From an uncultured Christensenella sp. (lineage in GTDB: Bacteria > Bacillota > Clostridia > Christensenellales > Borkfalkiaceae), in NCBI GenBank assembly GCA_910577875.1, contig CAJTNY010000043.1:1-8117 (forward strand): a DNA stretch of 8,117 nt, read 5' to 3'. Made by a program: the position numbers and the translations under genes. Below the pieces are notes generated by a model, which had not been told where the DNA came from, made no database searches, and was given only the letters and a program-made list of their open reading frames with translations. This document shows, piece by piece, positions 6,252 through 8,117 of the stretch (its first letter is position 1; every line of letters starts with the position of its first letter).

Positions 6252-6620
6252 ATGGCGGAGAAGAAAACTATAGAAACTGCATCGGACAACAAAACTTCGG
6301 AGAAGGAAATCAAAAAAGAAACGAAGTCGGTGTCAAAGACAGAAGCTAAAAAAGAAACCAAAGCACCTGCGAAAACTGCGGCTAAACCTGCTAAACCCGC
6401 AACAAAAAAAGAAGTCAAAGAAGAAGATAAGGTTTATCATATCGCAAGACGCAAAACAGACCATATGTGGTATGTTAAAGCGGAAGGCTCTCCGAGGGCT
6501 TTAAAGAAATTTTTTACTCAGGAAGAAGCTGTTACTTATGCAAAGAACGTTGCGGGTAATAACGAGGGACGTATTGTAATTCATAAGGTCGACGGTTCTT
6601 TTAAAAAATTGAAATATTAA
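6252..6620 (+). CDS. DUF2188-domain protein with histone H1-like Lys/Ala tail
   Basis: This is a 122-residue soluble basic protein. Residues 2-59 are low complexity, dominated by Lys, Ala, Glu, Thr and Pro, with KPAKPATKK-like runs resembling histone H1-type tails of bacterial nucleoid proteins. Residues 61-122 fit DUF2188: VYHIARRKTDHMWYVKAEGS, then RALKKFFTQEEAVTYAKNVA, then GRIVIHKVDGSFKKLKY. The function of DUF2188 is not established. The charged tail suggests nucleic-acid binding, which is inference. ATG 6252 was chosen because AGGAG (6240-6244) lies 7 nt upstream; an in-frame TTG at 6189 falls in the promoter -35 and can be dismissed. The gene has its own promoter and a terminator just downstream, so it is probably monocistronic. 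Confidence 0.87.
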   Translation: MAEKKTIETASDNKTSEKEIKKETKSVSKTEAKKETKAPAKTAAKPAKPATKKEVKEEDKVYHIARRKTDHMWYVKAEGSPRALKKFFTQEEAVTYAKNVAGNNEGRIVIHKVDGSFKKLKY

Positions 6621-6637
6621 TCAGAATAATAAAAACG

Positions 6638-6667
6638 CGCCCGCGGCCATGCCGCGGGCGATTGTTT
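6638..6667 (+). terminator. GC-rich terminator hairpin after the DUF2188 gene
   Basis: CGCCCGCGGC (6638-6647) and GCCGCGGGCG (6651-6660) form a perfect 10-bp GC stem with a CAT loop, followed by a weak T-rich ATTGTTT. An A run (6631-6635) precedes it, so function on both strands is possible. Confidence 0.8.
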
Positions 6668-6719
6668 AAAAACGGTATGCGAAGTTTATAAATTAACTAA
6701 AAAGCTTTAGAGGTGTATT

Positions 6720-7871
6720 ATGACGAAAATAGATATTTTTTCAGGCTTTCTCGGCGCAGGTAAAACTACGCTTATAAAAAAGCTCATAAAGGAAGCTTAT
6801 GCGGGCGAAAACATAGTTTTAATTGAAAATGAGTTCGGCGAAATAGGTGTCGACGGCGGGTTTTTACAGGATGCGGGAGTTAAGATAAACGAGCTCAATT
6901 CGGGTTGTATATGCTGTTCGCTTGTCGGCGATTTTGCAAAAGCTCTTGAAAAGGTTTATAACGATTATCACCCCGAACGAATCATTATCGAACCTTCGGG
7001 TGTCGGTAAACTTTCCGACATAATCCGCGCGATTGAAAGAGCTAATCTTCCCGACTGCAAAATAAATACTTATACAGCGGTGGTCGATGCATCGAAATGT
7101 AAAATGTATATGAAAAACTTCGGCGAATTTTTTAACGACCAGATAGAAACCGCGTCTTGTATAGTGTTCAGTCACTCCGATAAAGCAAGTACAGACAAGT
7201 TGGAAACGGCTTATAAGCTTGTGCGTGAACACAATGCCGAAGCTACTATCGTTACGACGTCTTGGAACGAGCTCAGCGGCAAAGAAATTCTTTCTGCTAT
7301 GGAACATTTGCAAACGCTTGAAAGCGAACTCGGAAAGCTTGCGGAAGAACATGAACATCACCACGAAGACGGTGAGTGCTGTCATCACGGACACGGTCAT
7401 CACCACGAAGACGGCGAGTGCTGTCATCACGGACACGGTCATCACCACGAAGACGGTGAGCGCTGTCATCACGGACACGGTCATCACCACGAAGACGGTG
7501 AGTGCTGTCATCACGGACACGAACATCACCGCGAAGACGGCGAGTGCTGTCATCACGGACACGAACATCACCACGGGGACGGTCACCATCACGCAGAGGA
7601 CGTGTTTACAAGCTGGGGTGTTGAAACAGGCAAAAAGTTTTCGGAAGCCGAACTTAAAAATGTTTTATCTATGCTGTGCAATGAGAAAAGGTTCGGAACC
7701 GTTTTGCGCGCCAAAGGTATAGTTGCCTGTACGGACGGTAGTTGGTTGCATTTCGATTATATTCCGGAAGAGTACGAAGTGCGTAAAGGCTCGGCATCGT
7801 ATACTGGCAGACTGTGCGTAATCGGAAGCAAAATAAACGAAGAAGAACTTAAAAAATTATTTAACGTTTGA
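6720..7871 (+). CDS. CobW/COG0523 G3E-family GTPase metallochaperone with His/Cys repeats
   Basis: This is a cytosolic P-loop GTPase of the family that hands metal (Zn, Co, Ni or Fe-type centres) to target proteins. Walker A is GFLGAGKTT (9-17). ENEFGEIGVDGG (36-47), the metal-binding CxCC in SGCICCSL (61-68) and EPSGVG (91-96) follow. The place of the guanine-specificity NKxD motif reads SHSD (151-154), a departure from canonical G proteins. Residues 211-291 are a His/Cys-rich insert of five 14-residue repeats plus a partial one, likely a flexible metal-binding arm like those of HypB-type proteins. A CobW C-terminal domain follows (about 294-383: FTSWGVETGKKF to LKKLF). AGAGGTG (6709-6715) precedes the ATG. 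A possible promoter (TTGTTT 6662, TATAAA 6687, 19-bp spacer) is weak. No cobalamin, hydrogenase or zinc-uptake gene is near, so the metal is unknown; I saw no Zur-like operator I could defend. Confidence 0.92.
   Translation: MTKIDIFSGFLGAGKTTLIKKLIKEAYAGENIVLIENEFGEIGVDGGFLQDAGVKINELNSGCICCSLVGDFAKALEKVYNDYHPERIIIEPSGVGKLSDIIRAIERANLPDCKINTYTAVVDASKCKMYMKNFGEFFNDQIETASCIVFSHSDKASTDKLETAYKLVREHNAEATIVTTSWNELSGKEILSAMEHLQTLESELGKLAEEHEHHHEDGECCHHGHGHHHEDGECCHHGHGHHHEDGERCHHGHGHHHEDGECCHHGHEHHREDGECCHHGHEHHHGDGHHHAEDVFTSWGVETGKKFSEAELKNVLSMLCNEKRFGTVLRAKGIVACTDGSWLHFDYIPEEYEVRKGSASYTGRLCVIGSKINEEELKKLFNV
7350..7592 (+). repeat. Coding 42-bp tandem repeat in the CobW gene
   Basis: Five full units of 42 bp (7350-7559) and a partial unit to 7592 encode HxHHHEDGECCHHG. 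Units differ by few bases: Cys to Arg in unit 3 (TGC to CGC), His to Arg in unit 5, and Gly/Glu in the HGH/HEH position. Near-identity at DNA level suggests recent expansion by slippage or unequal crossover. Confidence 0.92.
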
Positions 7872-7910
7872 TTTGTCCAATAGGAAGACGGGGTACCGTA
7901 GAAACGATAA

Positions 7911-8117
7911 GATACGCCGTTAACGTAAGGTTAAGGTTTGATTTGAGTAAGGACGGTGTATTGCAAAAGCGATTAGGATACGCCGTTAACGTAAGGTTAA
8001 GGTTTGATTTGAGTATGGACGGTGTATTGCAAAAGCGATTAAGATACGCCGTTAACGTAAGGTTAAAGTTTGATTTGAATAAGGACGGTGTATTGCAAAA
8101 GTGATTAAGATACACCG
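7911..8117 (+). repeat. 66-bp tandem repeat array running off the window edge
   Basis: Units run 7911-7976, 7977-8042 and 8043-8108, with the start of a fourth at 8109-8117. Each begins GATACGCCGTTAACG and ends TTGCAAAAGCGATTA plus one or two bases. They differ at only a few positions. ACGGTGTAT in each unit (7953-7961, 8019-8027, 8085-8093) can pair with ATACGCCGT of the next, giving a 9-bp stem with one T-G pair around 16 nt. The unit length is a multiple of 3, so both strands stay open by chance. I saw nothing else between the CobW stop and 7911. Confidence 0.92.

Noticed and set aside
6864..7592. Long minus-strand ORF with repeated MxxVMTALTVFVVM
   Set aside because: It is the antisense reading of the 42-bp His/Cys repeats and GTPase domain. 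The hydrophobic pattern is just the complement of His codons.
7868..8104. 78-aa + strand ORF over the 66-bp array
   Set aside because: It starts at a TTG overlapping the CobW stop with no ribosome binding site, and is open only because the repeat length is a multiple of three. It is kept as a finding, not a gene.
7911..8117. CRISPR array
   Set aside because: The entire 66-bp unit is repeated, with no unique spacers between short repeats, and no cas gene is present.

Overview
The window looks like part of a low- to mid-GC Bacillota (Clostridia-like) chromosome, probably from a gut or metagenome lineage. This is inferred from strong AGGAGG-type ribosome binding sites, TTG start use, clostridial-style YD-repeat Rhs proteins, a Lys/Ala-tailed DUF2188 protein, and the pairing of a family I pyrophosphatase with a short malic enzyme. 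No marker gene fixes the taxon. Every gene I support is on the + strand.

Positions 1-3288 are an accessory polymorphic-toxin island. The first gene is the 3' part of an Rhs/YD-repeat toxin that enters from the left edge. It has an intact Rhs-associated core ending at DPDG, a hydrophobic linker and an unrecognised AT-rich C-terminal tip. A small ORF follows at once: it has a TTG start, its Shine-Dalgarno overlaps the toxin stop codon, and it is the likely immunity gene. A perfect 12-bp-stem terminator closes this module. Behind it lies a second, displaced copy of the Rhs repeat region (about 1862-3180). It has no start signals of its own, is nearly identical to the first copy in blocks, and is cut off before the core end. 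A deletion seems to have joined it out of frame to the tail of a lost gene, and a 17-bp-stem terminator follows. The arrangement fits an orphan Rhs cassette, a silent store for toxin-tip exchange that has itself decayed.

Positions 3398-4318 hold a stand-alone cytosolic glycosyltransferase of the GT92/DUF23-like type.

Positions 4337-6134 are a housekeeping operon: an extended -10 promoter, inorganic pyrophosphatase (ppa) and, 32 nt later, a short bacterial malic enzyme.

Positions 6189-6667 are a self-contained unit: promoter, a 122-aa protein with a histone-H1-like basic tail on a DUF2188 domain, and a GC-rich terminator hairpin.

Positions 6720-7871 encode a COG0523/CobW-type G3E GTPase metallochaperone carrying five near-perfect 14-residue His/Cys repeats. 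The window ends inside a 66-bp tandem array (from 7911) whose unit boundaries can each fold into a hairpin. The least explained parts are the Rhs tip and immunity pair, the decayed orphan cassette and the terminal 66-bp array.
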